A stretch of DNA of 64,000 nucleotides from Mycolicibacterium sp. S2-37 (GTDB taxonomy: Bacteria > Actinomycetota > Actinomycetes > Mycobacteriales > Mycobacteriaceae), in the NCBI RefSeq assembly GCF_017352375.1, contig NZ_JAFEVR010000010.1, forward strand, positions 238,914-302,913, read 5' to 3'. The notes under the pieces were generated by a model. The model was not told the origin of the DNA. It searched no databases and worked only from the letters and a program-made list of their open reading frames with translations. Of the stretch, positions 23,863 to 31,777 are shown piece by piece (position 1 is the stretch's first letter; each line of letters begins with the position of its first letter). The translations under genes and the position numbers were made by a program.

Positions 23863-25071
23863 TCAGTCGCCTTCGAGGATGAGGGTGGTCTGTTCGGACA
23901 GGATGCCGCCATTTCCGGAGACGAACGCGCGGTGGCAGTCCGCCACCTGGGCTGCTCCGGCGCGTCCCATGATCTGGCGGGTGGCGTCGCAGACGTGGTG
24001 CATACCGCCGGCCAGACCGGCCTGCCCGAAACCGAGCTGACCGCCCGCGGTGTTGAGCGGAAAGTCGCCGCGGAAAGTCAGATCGTGGTCGCTGACGAAT
24101 GCCATCCCCTTGCCCTTCTCGCAGAACCCGGCGTCCTCGAGGCTGAGCAGCACGGTGATCGTGTAGCAGTCGTAGATCGACACCATGTCCATGTCGGCAC
24201 GGTCGAGGCCGGCCATGGCGAACGCGGTGTCGGCCGCCTTGATGATCGGGGTCTGCAGCAGATCGCGGGCATAGGTCGGCGTCTTGAACGGCACATGCTC
24301 GCCGAATCCCTTGATCCACACCGGCCGTCGCTTCGCGCGCCTGGCCATGTCCGCACTGGCCACCACGACCGCTGCACCGCCGACACACGGCATCACGATC
24401 TCGAGCATGTGCAACGGGTCGGCGATGACCGGGCTGGCCAGGACATCGTCGATGGTCAGCGGTTTGTCGCGCCAGATCGCGCCGTCGGTGTGGTTGGCGT
24501 TGACCCGCTGGTCGACGACGATCTTGGCCATCGCACGCTCGTCATACCCGTAGACCGCCGCGTAGCGCTGCGCCACCTGACCGTAGGGGCCGTTCTGACC
24601 GAGATTGCCGTAGGGGATCTCGAATTCGGCCTGCGGCGACCCGTACTGGTTGCTCGACGAGCCGAAGAACACCGCGTCGGACAGCGCCTTGGGTTTCTGC
24701 TCCGAGGTCGGGGTGAGGTAGCGCGCGGGCAGCGCGCACAGCACGACGTCGCAGAGGCCGAGTTCGATCGCCGCGGCGGCGCGCCACACCATTCCGGCGG
24801 CGCTGGCGCCGCCGAGGTCGAGCATCTCGGCGAAATTCGCGTCGACGCCGAGGTATTCGGCGACGGTCGACGGCACGAAGATCTCGGACTCGCCGAGGTG
24901 CGACGTCACGATGCCGTTCACCGATTCGGCCGACAGCCCGGCGTCGTCGAGCGCCGCGGCGCTGAGTTCGGCCCACTGTTCGAGGGTGAACGGCGCCGGA
25001 CCGGCCTTGCTCATGCGTTCCGGCGGCAGTTCCACATAGCCGACGATGGCGGCCTCACCGCGTAATCCCAT
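23863..25071 (-). CDS. Thiolase-fold lipid-transfer-protein-like enzyme (Ltp2-type, probable aldolase/lyase)
   Basis: A 402-aa thiolase-fold protein. The usual nucleophile Cys region reads DLGGASAAGMVW, so the catalytic Cys is absent; the C-terminal GNGGILSEQ loop also departs from the CxG of thiolases. Such Cys-less members (Ltp2, Ltp3) act as aldolases (retro-aldol lyases) with a DUF35 partner, as in cholesterol side-chain release. The DUF35 gene directly follows. A substrate of steroid or branched acyl type is inferred from the operon. The start is ATG 25071, 21 bases after the acyl-CoA dehydrogenase stop. Confidence 0.83.
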   Translation of the reverse strand: MGLRGEAAIVGYVELPPERMSKAGPAPFTLEQWAELSAAALDDAGLSAESVNGIVTSHLGESEIFVPSTVAEYLGVDANFAEMLDLGGASAAGMVWRAAAAIELGLCDVVLCALPARYLTPTSEQKPKALSDAVFFGSSSNQYGSPQAEFEIPYGNLGQNGPYGQVAQRYAAVYGYDERAMAKIVVDQRVNANHTDGAIWRDKPLTIDDVLASPVIADPLHMLEIVMPCVGGAAVVVASADMARRAKRRPVWIKGFGEHVPFKTPTYARDLLQTPIIKAADTAFAMAGLDRADMDMVSIYDCYTITVLLSLEDAGFCEKGKGMAFVSDHDLTFRGDFPLNTAGGQLGFGQAGLAGGMHHVCDATRQIMGRAGAAQVADCHRAFVSGNGGILSEQTTLILEGD

Positions 25072-25092
25072 GTCGCCCTTTCTGTCTCTTCG

Positions 25093-27306
25093 TCAGTGCC
25101 GCGGCAGGCCCATCACCATCTGGGCGATGATGTTGAGCTGGATCTCCATCGTTCCGCCGCCGACGAGTTCGGCGGGCAGATGCAGGTAGGGCTGCACGAC
25201 GGCGGGTTCGGAATCCTGGATCAGGGCAAGGCCGCCCGCCACTGCGAGGGTCGCCGTGAAGGTGCGGCGCAGCATCGCGGCGGTGGCGACCTTGGCGATG
25301 CTCGACGCCGGGCCCGCGCTCTGCCCGTCCAGCAGGCGCAGCGTCTCACGGACGCCGAGCGCCTTGATCGCGCACACGTGGGCGTCGATCTCGCCGAGCG
25401 CCTGCAGCGCCGCCTGCTGTTCGGGACCGGGATCGGTGGCCAGTGTGCGCAGGGCTCCGGCGCGGTCGATGTGCACGTAGTTGCCGATAGCCACCCGCTC
25501 CTGGGCCATCGTGGCGATGGCCAGGCCCCAGCCGCCGGTGGGCTCGCCGAGCAGCAGTTCGTCGGGGACGAAGACGTCGTCGAGGAACACCTCGTTGAAT
25601 TCGGCGTCCCCGGTTGCCTGCCGGATCGGTTGCACCTCGAGGCCTTCGGCCGACATGTCGACGATGAAATAGCCGATGCCGCGGTGTTTGGGCGCGTCCG
25701 GATCGGTGCGGGCGAGCAGCGCTCCGTAGTCCGAGCGGTGCGCCGATGATGTCCAGATCTTGTGGCCGTTGATGCGCCAGCCGCCGTCGACCCTGGTGGC
25801 GCGGGTGGTCAGCGAGGCAAGGTCCGAGCCGGCGCCGGGCTCGCTGAACAGCTGGCACCAGGCCAGCTCACCGCGCAGGGTGGGCGGGAGGAAGCGTTCC
25901 TGCACCTCCGGGGTGCCCGCGCTGATGATCGTCGGCAGGATCCATTCGGGGATGCCGAGCGACGGCCGCACCAGATCGGGCCGCCTGGTGAATTCCTCGT
26001 CGATGATCAGCTGCTGCAGTGGTGAGGCGTCGCGACCCCACGGTGCCGGCCAGTGCGGTGCGAGCAGACCGGACTCGGCGATCAGGGTGCGTTGCGGTCC
26101 GGTGGCGAAATGGTCGTAGTCGCCCTGCTTTCCAGGCCCGTCGTTGCGCAGCCGGGCTGCCCGGTCGAGAATCTCGCCCACCTCGCGACGGAACGCGGCC
26201 TCGGCGTCACCGAGGTCGACGCTCATATCGCGCACCGTGCCGTCGCGGGTGAGCTCGCCGAGGCGGCGGCTCCACCCGGTGATCGGTCCCAGTGCTGCGG
26301 CGAGCGCGGTGGCCCGCCGCCAGTACAGGTGCAGATCGTGTTCCCAGGTGAAGCCGATGGCGCCGAACATCGTCAGGGTGTCCAGCACGAGGTCGGGTGC
26401 GGGCGCGACGGCCATCAGCACCGCACCGCAGGCCGCGATGCCGTGTTGTTCGATCGGTTCGGTGCCGGCGCGTACCGCGTCCCACGCGGCGGCGGTCGCA
26501 AGCTCGCTGCTGATCAGCAGCTGGGCTGCGCGGTGCTGCAGCGCCTGGAATGCGCCGATCGGCCTGCCGAACTGCTCCCGGGTGCGCAGGTGGTCGGTGA
26601 CAGCGCCGACGCACCACTGCAGCGTGCCCGCGGTGGCCGCGGCAGTGAGGCCGGCGATCACGTAGCGCGCCCGCGCGTCGTCGACCCCGCGCAGCTCCGC
26701 ATCGGCCGGAACCGGGTGCTGGGTGAGGGTCAGGACGCCGGTGTCGACGGTGAGGTCGGTGCCGGTGCGCGCCTCGACGGTCGCGGTGTCCGGCGCCGTG
26801 TCGACCGCCAGCCAGCGCACCACGTCGGAGTCGTTGACGCGCAGCAGGATCCGCTTGGCGGCGCCGACGGCCTGGGCGGCCTCCGACGCGCCGCTGACGT
26901 GCCAGCCGTCGTCGGCCGGTACGGCGGTGAAGTGCCCGCCCACCACCGCGGCCGGCTCCCCCGCGGCGAGGGCGCTCAGCAGGGCGTCGGCGGACGCATC
27001 GACCGCCAGTGCGGCGACGGCTCCGGCGGTCATCGTCGCCAACAGCGGTCCGGGCAGCAGCGCTCGCGACGCGGCCTCGACGACGCATGCGGCGTCGGTG
27101 AGGTCGCCGCCCTGTCCCCCGACGTCCTCGGAGAGGTGCACGGCGTGGAAACCGTTGGCGGTGAACTCGTTCCACCATTGCGGAAGCTCGCCCGCGGCCA
27201 GGGCCTCGGCGGCCGCGCGGGTCTTGTCGACAGGTGCGTGCCTGGCCGCGAAACCCGCGACGGCGTTGGCCAGCTGGTCCTGTTCGGGTGTCAGTGCGAT
27301 CGGCAT
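25093..27306 (-). CDS. Fused tandem acyl-CoA dehydrogenase (FadE34-like)
   Basis: A 737-aa protein with two acyl-CoA dehydrogenase units in one chain: residues about 1-370 (PEQDQLANAVAGFAARHAP..., GVDDARARYVIAGLTAAAT...) and about 380-737 (WPAPWGRDASPL, CQLFSEPGAGSDLASLTTRA, INGHKIWTSSAH). The same fusion occurs in FadE34 (711 aa), which dehydrogenates steroid side-chain CoA esters with FAD. The C-terminal half keeps the canonical FAD/substrate motifs; the N-terminal half is more diverged and probably structural. The ATG at 27306 overlaps the previous stop by one base, excluding a longer start. Confidence 0.88.
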   Translation of the reverse strand: MPIALTPEQDQLANAVAGFAARHAPVDKTRAAAEALAAGELPQWWNEFTANGFHAVHLSEDVGGQGGDLTDAACVVEAASRALLPGPLLATMTAGAVAALAVDASADALLSALAAGEPAAVVGGHFTAVPADDGWHVSGASEAAQAVGAAKRILLRVNDSDVVRWLAVDTAPDTATVEARTGTDLTVDTGVLTLTQHPVPADAELRGVDDARARYVIAGLTAAATAGTLQWCVGAVTDHLRTREQFGRPIGAFQALQHRAAQLLISSELATAAAWDAVRAGTEPIEQHGIAACGAVLMAVAPAPDLVLDTLTMFGAIGFTWEHDLHLYWRRATALAAALGPITGWSRRLGELTRDGTVRDMSVDLGDAEAAFRREVGEILDRAARLRNDGPGKQGDYDHFATGPQRTLIAESGLLAPHWPAPWGRDASPLQQLIIDEEFTRRPDLVRPSLGIPEWILPTIISAGTPEVQERFLPPTLRGELAWCQLFSEPGAGSDLASLTTRATRVDGGWRINGHKIWTSSAHRSDYGALLARTDPDAPKHRGIGYFIVDMSAEGLEVQPIRQATGDAEFNEVFLDDVFVPDELLLGEPTGGWGLAIATMAQERVAIGNYVHIDRAGALRTLATDPGPEQQAALQALGEIDAHVCAIKALGVRETLRLLDGQSAGPASSIAKVATAAMLRRTFTATLAVAGGLALIQDSEPAVVQPYLHLPAELVGGGTMEIQLNIIAQMVMGLPRH

Positions 27307-28313
27307 CAGCGGCGCTCCCCTGCGCTCCGGCGGCGGTGTGAGACGAAGAAGCGGGCGGCCTCGCCGAGCGCGCCGGCGGTGGGCGCCGGCTGCCATCCGA
27401 GCTCGCGCTCGGCCTTCGAGTGATCCATTGGCGACATGATGTGCATGAGCCGGATGGACAGCGGCGTCAGTGCGGTGTCGCGCCGGCGCAGCCTGGCGAT
27501 CGGCGCATTGACCGCCGCCGCTGCGGCCAGGACGCCGATCGGGACGCCGCGCCGCGGCGGTGTGACATCGACTGCTCGGCAGGCGTGTTCGTAGATCTCG
27601 CGGGCGGTCATGAAGCTCTCCGAGACGATGTAGCGCTCGCCGGGGCGGCCGCGGTCACCGGCCAGGATGAGCGCACGGGCGGCGTCCTGCACCCCGACGA
27701 CCTCCGATTGGGCACCGTCGATGTAGAACGGCATCCTGCCGCGCACGGCGGCCGACACCAGCGCGCCGTGGGGTGTGGGCACCCAGTCGTCGGGACCGTA
27801 GGTGTTGGATACGCACATCGCGACGGCGGGCAGACCCTTCTCGTGATGGGCGGTGAGCACCAGCTTCTCGGCGTCGACCCGGGTGCGCACGTAGTCACCG
27901 GCGCGGTCGAGCCAATTGTGTGGATGGTCCTCGGTGGCAGGCCCGTCGGCAGAGATCCCGATGGTGGCGATCGAGCTGGTGAAGACGAACCGGTGTAGAT
28001 CCGCATCCGCGGCGATGTCGAGGACGCGCCGCAGACCCTCGACGTTGGTGCGCCACAGCGGCGTCGGGTCCAGCAGCCACGCGCGGGCGTCGACCACGCA
28101 GTAGAAGACCACGTCGCAACCCGCCATCGCCCCGCGCACCGCGTCGTCGTCGAAGACGTCGCCGTAGTGCCGTTCGACCGGCAGACCGTCGATGCCGCGC
28201 GTGGAACTGGTCCGGCGGATCAGGACCCGCACGTCGTCGCCCCTGGCCACGAGCTGTTTGGTCACATGGGAGCCGAGGAACCCGCTGGCTCCGACGACGA
28301 GCTTCTTGCCCAC
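27306..28313 (-). CDS. NAD(P)-dependent epimerase / 3-beta-HSD-like extended SDR
   Basis: A 335-aa extended SDR. The Rossmann motif is GASGFLGSH at residue 8, followed by DVFDDDAVRGAM and FTSSIATIG. The active-site region reads YVRTR where Y-x-x-x-K is expected, so the Lys is replaced by Arg. The family includes dihydroflavonol reductases, hopanoid-associated epimerases and 3-beta-hydroxysteroid dehydrogenases; the last fits its operon. It is the first gene of the six-gene operon, starting at GTG 28313 with GGGAGGGAC upstream, 20 bases from the palindrome that probably controls it. Confidence 0.83.
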   Translation of the reverse strand: MGKKLVVGASGFLGSHVTKQLVARGDDVRVLIRRTSSTRGIDGLPVERHYGDVFDDDAVRGAMAGCDVVFYCVVDARAWLLDPTPLWRTNVEGLRRVLDIAADADLHRFVFTSSIATIGISADGPATEDHPHNWLDRAGDYVRTRVDAEKLVLTAHHEKGLPAVAMCVSNTYGPDDWVPTPHGALVSAAVRGRMPFYIDGAQSEVVGVQDAARALILAGDRGRPGERYIVSESFMTAREIYEHACRAVDVTPPRRGVPIGVLAAAAAVNAPIARLRRRDTALTPLSIRLMHIMSPMDHSKAERELGWQPAPTAGALGEAARFFVSHRRRSAGERR

Positions 28314-28332
28314 GTCCCTCCCGGCCTGATCC

Positions 28333-28355
28333 AGACGAGACGGTCCGTCTCGTCT
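28333..28355. promoter_or_regulatory. Perfect 23-bp palindromic operator
   Basis: Arms AGACGAGACGG and CCGTCTCGTCT are exact reverse complements around a single T at 28344. It lies between the catabolic operon (start 28313, minus) and the TetR gene (start 28375, plus), so it is very likely the TetR binding site for both. Confidence 0.88.
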
Positions 28356-28374
28356 TGTGGCACACTACGTGGCG

Positions 28375-28971
28375 ATGACTTCGTCGGCAATGCCGGGCCC
28401 GCCGACCAGACGGCGCAGCGAGAAGTCGCGGGTCGCGATCGTGACCGCGACGCGGGAGCTGTTGCTGGAACGTGGATTCGACGGGCTGAGCATCGAAGCG
28501 GTCGCGGCCAGGGCCGGAGTGGGCAAGCAGACGATCTACCGCTGGTGGCCGAGCCGGCCCGCCCTCGTCGCCGATGTGCTGCTGGAGGACGCTCCCCGGA
28601 TCCTGGCGCCGGTGCCCCGCAGCGCCGATGTGGTCGCCGACGTCGTCTCATGGACCGACCGGTTGGCGGCCACGCTGACCACCGACCGGGGACACGCAAT
28701 GCTGCGCATCCTCACCGTCGCCTCGATGGAACACGCGGACACTGCCGCACGGCTGCGCGCCGGATTCGGGCTGCCGCTGCACCGCTCGGTCCAGGAGCGG
28801 TTGCTCGCCGACGGAGTGGACGAGGCGACGGCCGAATCCGCGGCCGACGCGATCGTGGGCGGTGTCGTCTACGCCATCCAGCGCGAGGGCCGCGACTATT
28901 CGCGGGAGCGGGCCCGGCGCACGGCCCGGTTGATCGTGGAGCGGGCCGTCATCCAGGTGCCGCGCGCATGA
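28375..28971 (+). CDS. TetR-family regulator of the acyl-CoA/steroid-type operon
   Basis: A 198-aa TetR protein: HTH at about 12-58 (ELLLERGFDGLSIEAVAARA, then GVGKQTIYRWWPSRPALV), followed by a TetR_C-type ligand domain with HADTAARLRAGFG and an Ala-rich dimer helix. A hydrophobic or acyl-CoA ligand is plausible but unproven. It is divergent from the six-gene catabolic operon with a perfect palindrome between. ATG 28375 is preferred to GTG 28357, which abuts the operator; neither has a ribosome binding site, so translation may be leaderless. Confidence 0.88.
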   Translation: MTSSAMPGPPTRRRSEKSRVAIVTATRELLLERGFDGLSIEAVAARAGVGKQTIYRWWPSRPALVADVLLEDAPRILAPVPRSADVVADVVSWTDRLAATLTTDRGHAMLRILTVASMEHADTAARLRAGFGLPLHRSVQERLLADGVDEATAESAADAIVGGVVYAIQREGRDYSRERARRTARLIVERAVIQVPRA

Positions 28972-28974
28972 GGC

Positions 28975-29000
28975 GGGGCCGGGTCCTTGGACCCGGCCCC
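28975..29000. terminator. Strong bidirectional hairpin terminator
   Basis: A perfect 12-bp stem (GGGGCCGGGTCC / GGACCCGGCCCC) with a two-base loop lies 3 bases after the TetR stop and before the end of the convergent collagen-like gene. Confidence 0.8.
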
Positions 29001-29025
29001 TACTCGGCCGAACTGTTTTCCGTGG

Positions 29026-29541
29026 TTATCCGATGCAGCCCACGCCCGGGATGCAACCCGTGACGCCGTCGGGTCCCGCGGTGCCGCTCGGGCCACCGGG
29101 GATGGCAACGGACGCGCCGTCAGGTCCTGCCGAACCCGCCGGACCACCCGGGATGGCGCCCGCGGCGCCCTCAGGACCGGCCGTACCCGCCGGACCACCC
29201 GGGATCGCGCCCTCCGCGCCGGCCGGACCCGCCGAACCGACAGGCCCACCCGGAACTGCGGCGGACGCACCATTCGGGCCCGCCGAACCGGCCGGACCAC
29301 CCGGGATCGCGCCCGCGGCGCCCTCAGGGCCGGCCGTTCCCGCGGGGCCACCCGGAATCGCGGCGTTCACGTCGGGCACGCCGCAGACGGTGCCGTCGGC
29401 GTTCAGGCACGGTGGCGGGGGCGGCGGCTGGTGGGGAGTGAATTCAACTGGGGTACCGAAAGCCGCCGGGGCGAAAGCGATCGCAGTGGCGGCAGCACCT
29501 GCGAACAGGGCCGGGGCGGCTTTGCTCATCATGTTTCGCAT
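29026..29541 (-). CDS. Secreted collagen-like Gly/Pro-rich repeat protein
   Basis: A 171-aa protein. Residues 1-29 are a Sec signal peptide (MRNMMSKAAPALFAG, Ala-rich core, cleavage near AFG-TP). A Pro-rich stretch and a C-x7-C pair (Cys45, Cys53) follow. Residues 61-162 are six tandem 17-residue units of the form AIPGGPAGTAGPEGAAG, and the protein ends CIPGVGCIG, giving two more cysteines. Gly recurs at every third position within each unit, with a phase break at PGG, so the tail is collagen-like. The function is unknown; a surface or cell-wall role is inferred. The start is ATG 29541; ATG 29532 is possible. Confidence 0.68.
   Translation of the reverse strand: MRNMMSKAAPALFAGAAATAIAFAPAAFGTPVEFTPHQPPPPPPCLNADGTVCGVPDVNAAIPGGPAGTAGPEGAAGAIPGGPAGSAGPNGASAAVPGGPVGSAGPAGAEGAIPGGPAGTAGPEGAAGAIPGGPAGSAGPDGASVAIPGGPSGTAGPDGVTGCIPGVGCIG
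29056..29361 (-). repeat. Six 51-bp tandem repeats in the collagen-like gene
   Basis: Six in-frame 51-base units encode 17-residue blocks. Units 1 and 4 are identical at the protein level (AIPGGPAGTAGPEGAAG), and units 2 and 5 differ at only two positions, consistent with duplication of a three-unit block. Confidence 0.85.
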
Positions 29542-29636
29542 GACAGGACCATTGCCACCTGCAACGGATCCCAAACACCCGAAAACTCTGCGCTGCGGCC
29601 TGTTTGGGTCACGCTGCTGGCGGCTATGTGACCTGT

Positions 29637-31226
29637 GTGACCGACGGTTCCGCGGAGAACTCCACCGATCCGCCGACGCAGCCCTTCGCTGTCCTGAACC
29701 GGCCACCACCCTCGATTTCCGGCGCCGCGCAGCGGCCAGGCGGTGTCGTGGCGCGCCGCTACCGGCTGCTGACCTGCCACGGCCGGCGCCGCGTTCTCGA
29801 GTTCTGGCAGGCCGTCGACATCGCGACCGGCCGGCTGGTGGCCCTCACGCTGGTGGACCCGCACCACACCCTGCCCGTCGAGTTCGTCAACGAGATCCTC
29901 TCGCTCACCGTCCGCTTGCGCGGCATCGACACCGTTGGTGTCGCGCCCATCCTCGAGGTGCTGCACACCGGTCGGTTCGGGGTGGTGATCAGCGACTGGA
30001 TTCCCGGGGGCAGCGTGCGCGAGGTGGCGGAAACGAACCCCTCTGCGCTCGGTGCGGCCACTGCCCTGGAATCCCTGGCCGACGCCGCGGAGGCGGCCCA
30101 TCGTGCAGGTGTGCGCCTGAACATCGACGATCCCGCGCGGGTGCGGCTCAGCGCCGACGGCCGTGCGGTGCTGGCGTTTCCGGCCACCCTTCCCGACGCC
30201 ACCGCCCCGGGTGATCTGCGCGGAATCGGCGGCTGCCTCTACGCCCTGCTGGTGGGCCGCTGGGTCGACGATTCCAGCCCCGATTGGATTGCGCTGGAGC
30301 ATGATCCGGCCGGCGAGCCGGTCACGCTGGCCGAGCTCCGCGACGATGTGCCGTATCTGATCTCGGCGACGGCGGCCGGCCTGGTGCGATCCGAACCCGG
30401 CATCGCGACCGCCTCCACCCTGGTGACGATGCTGCGACAGGCCGCGGCCGACGCCGCGGCGGAGACCTCCGACATCCGGGTGCTCGCGCCCCTGCCGCCG
30501 CCACCGCCCGGGGCGTACGCCGGCTTCCGGAATTTCGGGCCCGCCGAACAGGGGCAGGCGGCGCGCAAGAGTGTCCTGCGCGCGAGCATCGGCGCCGCCG
30601 CGGCTATCGTCGTCGTCGGGGTCGTGCTGCTGGGGTCTGGCCTCAACGACTTCTTCACGGCGCCGGACGAGACGGCCGCATTGGACGCCGGCCAGCTCGG
30701 CCTGGGAGCCGAGCCACCCGCCACTCCCCCGCCCCCCCGCGAAACCGTCAAGGCGGGCGCCGCCGACGCACCGGTCAAACCTGTCAAGGCCGAGGCGTTC
30801 TCCCCGGACGGCAGACCGGACAACCCGGAAGACGCTGCACGGGTGATCGACGGCGACCCGGCGTCGGCCTGGAGCACCGACAACTACTTCGACGCCGAAC
30901 CCTTCCCGGCGTTCAAGGAGGGGCTCGGGCTGATGCTGCAGCTGCCCGCGCCCACCACGCTGGGCTCGGTCACGGTCGACCTGGGCAGCACCGGCACGGT
31001 GCTCCAGGTGCGCACGGCTCCCGGCTCGGCGCCGGGCAAGCTCGCCGACACCGAAGAGATCAGTGCGCCGACGCCGGTGAACCCCGGCCGCAACACCATC
31101 GCGCTCACCTCGAACAAGCCGGTCTCGAATGTCCTGGTCTGGGTGAGCAAGCTGGGCAACACCAACGGCAAGAACCAGATCGGCATCTCGGAGATCACGC
31201 TGCACCCACCGGGTCCGCCCGCGTAG
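29637..31226 (+). CDS. Membrane pseudokinase with extracellular carbohydrate-binding-like domain (MviN C-terminus type)
   Basis: A 529-aa protein. Residues about 30-260 have a Ser/Thr-kinase fold (ARRYRLLTCHGRRRVLEFWQ) but no catalytic residues: the VAxK lysine is Thr (VALTLVD), and HRD and DFG are absent. One TM helix lies near 320-345 (AAAAIVVVGVVLLGSG). The C-terminal about 150 residues form a discoidin/NPCBM-like beta-sandwich (VIDGDPASAWSTDNYF). This is the layout of the C-terminal half of mycobacterial MviN/MurJ (Rv3910), whose pseudokinase binds FhaA when phosphorylated by PknB. Here the flippase part is missing. The start is uncertain (TTG 29604, GTG 29628 or GTG 29637). Confidence 0.8.
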   Translation: MTDGSAENSTDPPTQPFAVLNRPPPSISGAAQRPGGVVARRYRLLTCHGRRRVLEFWQAVDIATGRLVALTLVDPHHTLPVEFVNEILSLTVRLRGIDTVGVAPILEVLHTGRFGVVISDWIPGGSVREVAETNPSALGAATALESLADAAEAAHRAGVRLNIDDPARVRLSADGRAVLAFPATLPDATAPGDLRGIGGCLYALLVGRWVDDSSPDWIALEHDPAGEPVTLAELRDDVPYLISATAAGLVRSEPGIATASTLVTMLRQAAADAAAETSDIRVLAPLPPPPPGAYAGFRNFGPAEQGQAARKSVLRASIGAAAAIVVVGVVLLGSGLNDFFTAPDETAALDAGQLGLGAEPPATPPPPRETVKAGAADAPVKPVKAEAFSPDGRPDNPEDAARVIDGDPASAWSTDNYFDAEPFPAFKEGLGLMLQLPAPTTLGSVTVDLGSTGTVLQVRTAPGSAPGKLADTEEISAPTPVNPGRNTIALTSNKPVSNVLVWVSKLGNTNGKNQIGISEITLHPPGPPA

Positions 31227-31230
31227 GGGG

Positions 31231-31740
31231 TCAGGGCAGCGCCACCGGCTCGGGCATCGTGTTCCCGGAGGTCGTCACGTCGCGGCATTCACCGAACAAC
31301 TCGATGTTGCGGCCCGGCGTGCTGACGTTCTGCTGGCGCAGCACCACGGCCACGCCGTTCCTCGCCAGCACCGTGCCGGTGCTTGTGAACTCCGGATCCG
31401 GCGTCCACCCGGCGCCGAGGAGACGCTGCGCCATCTGGGCGATCTCCGCGTCCGACTCCTCGAAGCTGGCCGCCGCCGGGTACCCGATCCGCATCTGACC
31501 GCGAAAAGGCGCTTCCTCCTGGTCATTACAGGACGCGAACCAGAAGAAGGCGTCGCTCACCGGCAGGTCGACGGTTCTGACGAGTTCACGCGCGACATCG
31601 ATGACCTGGGCCTTCGCCTGCTCGGGCGTCAGCGGATCCGACACCCCGTCCCCTCCGATACCCATCCACCCACATCCTGACGTCACCACGACGACGGCAG
31701 CGGTGACCGCGGCCCGGGCAGGTCGCTGAGCTCTGGCCAC
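31231..31740 (-). CDS. Probable lipoprotein
   Basis: A 169-aa exported protein. The N-terminus has Arg residues, a hydrophobic stretch and a lipobox-like TSGC (Cys near residue 23), an imperfect lipobox because -3 is Thr. The mature part has a conserved-looking core (AFFWFASCNDQEEAPFRGQM, DPEFTSTGTVLARNGVAVVL) with two further cysteines (FASC and FGEC) that may bridge. I do not recognise the family. GTG 31740 with AGGTGG upstream is the best start; upstream in-frame codons would overlap the hydrolase gene. It lies 37 bases after the DUF1023 hydrolase in the same operon. Confidence 0.65.
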   Translation of the reverse strand: MARAQRPARAAVTAAVVVVTSGCGWMGIGGDGVSDPLTPEQAKAQVIDVARELVRTVDLPVSDAFFWFASCNDQEEAPFRGQMRIGYPAAASFEESDAEIAQMAQRLLGAGWTPDPEFTSTGTVLARNGVAVVLRQQNVSTPGRNIELFGECRDVTTSGNTMPEPVALP

Positions 31741-31777
31741 GTCGCCACCTCTCGTCTTACTCCGACACCTTTCACGA

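Noticed and set aside
28987..30214. Plus-strand Pro/Gly-rich open frames over the collagen-like repeats
   Set aside because: The repeats are open on both strands. Only the minus-strand reading has a signal peptide and cysteine pairs, and the plus-strand frames overlap the pseudokinase gene or run through the hairpin at 28975-29000.
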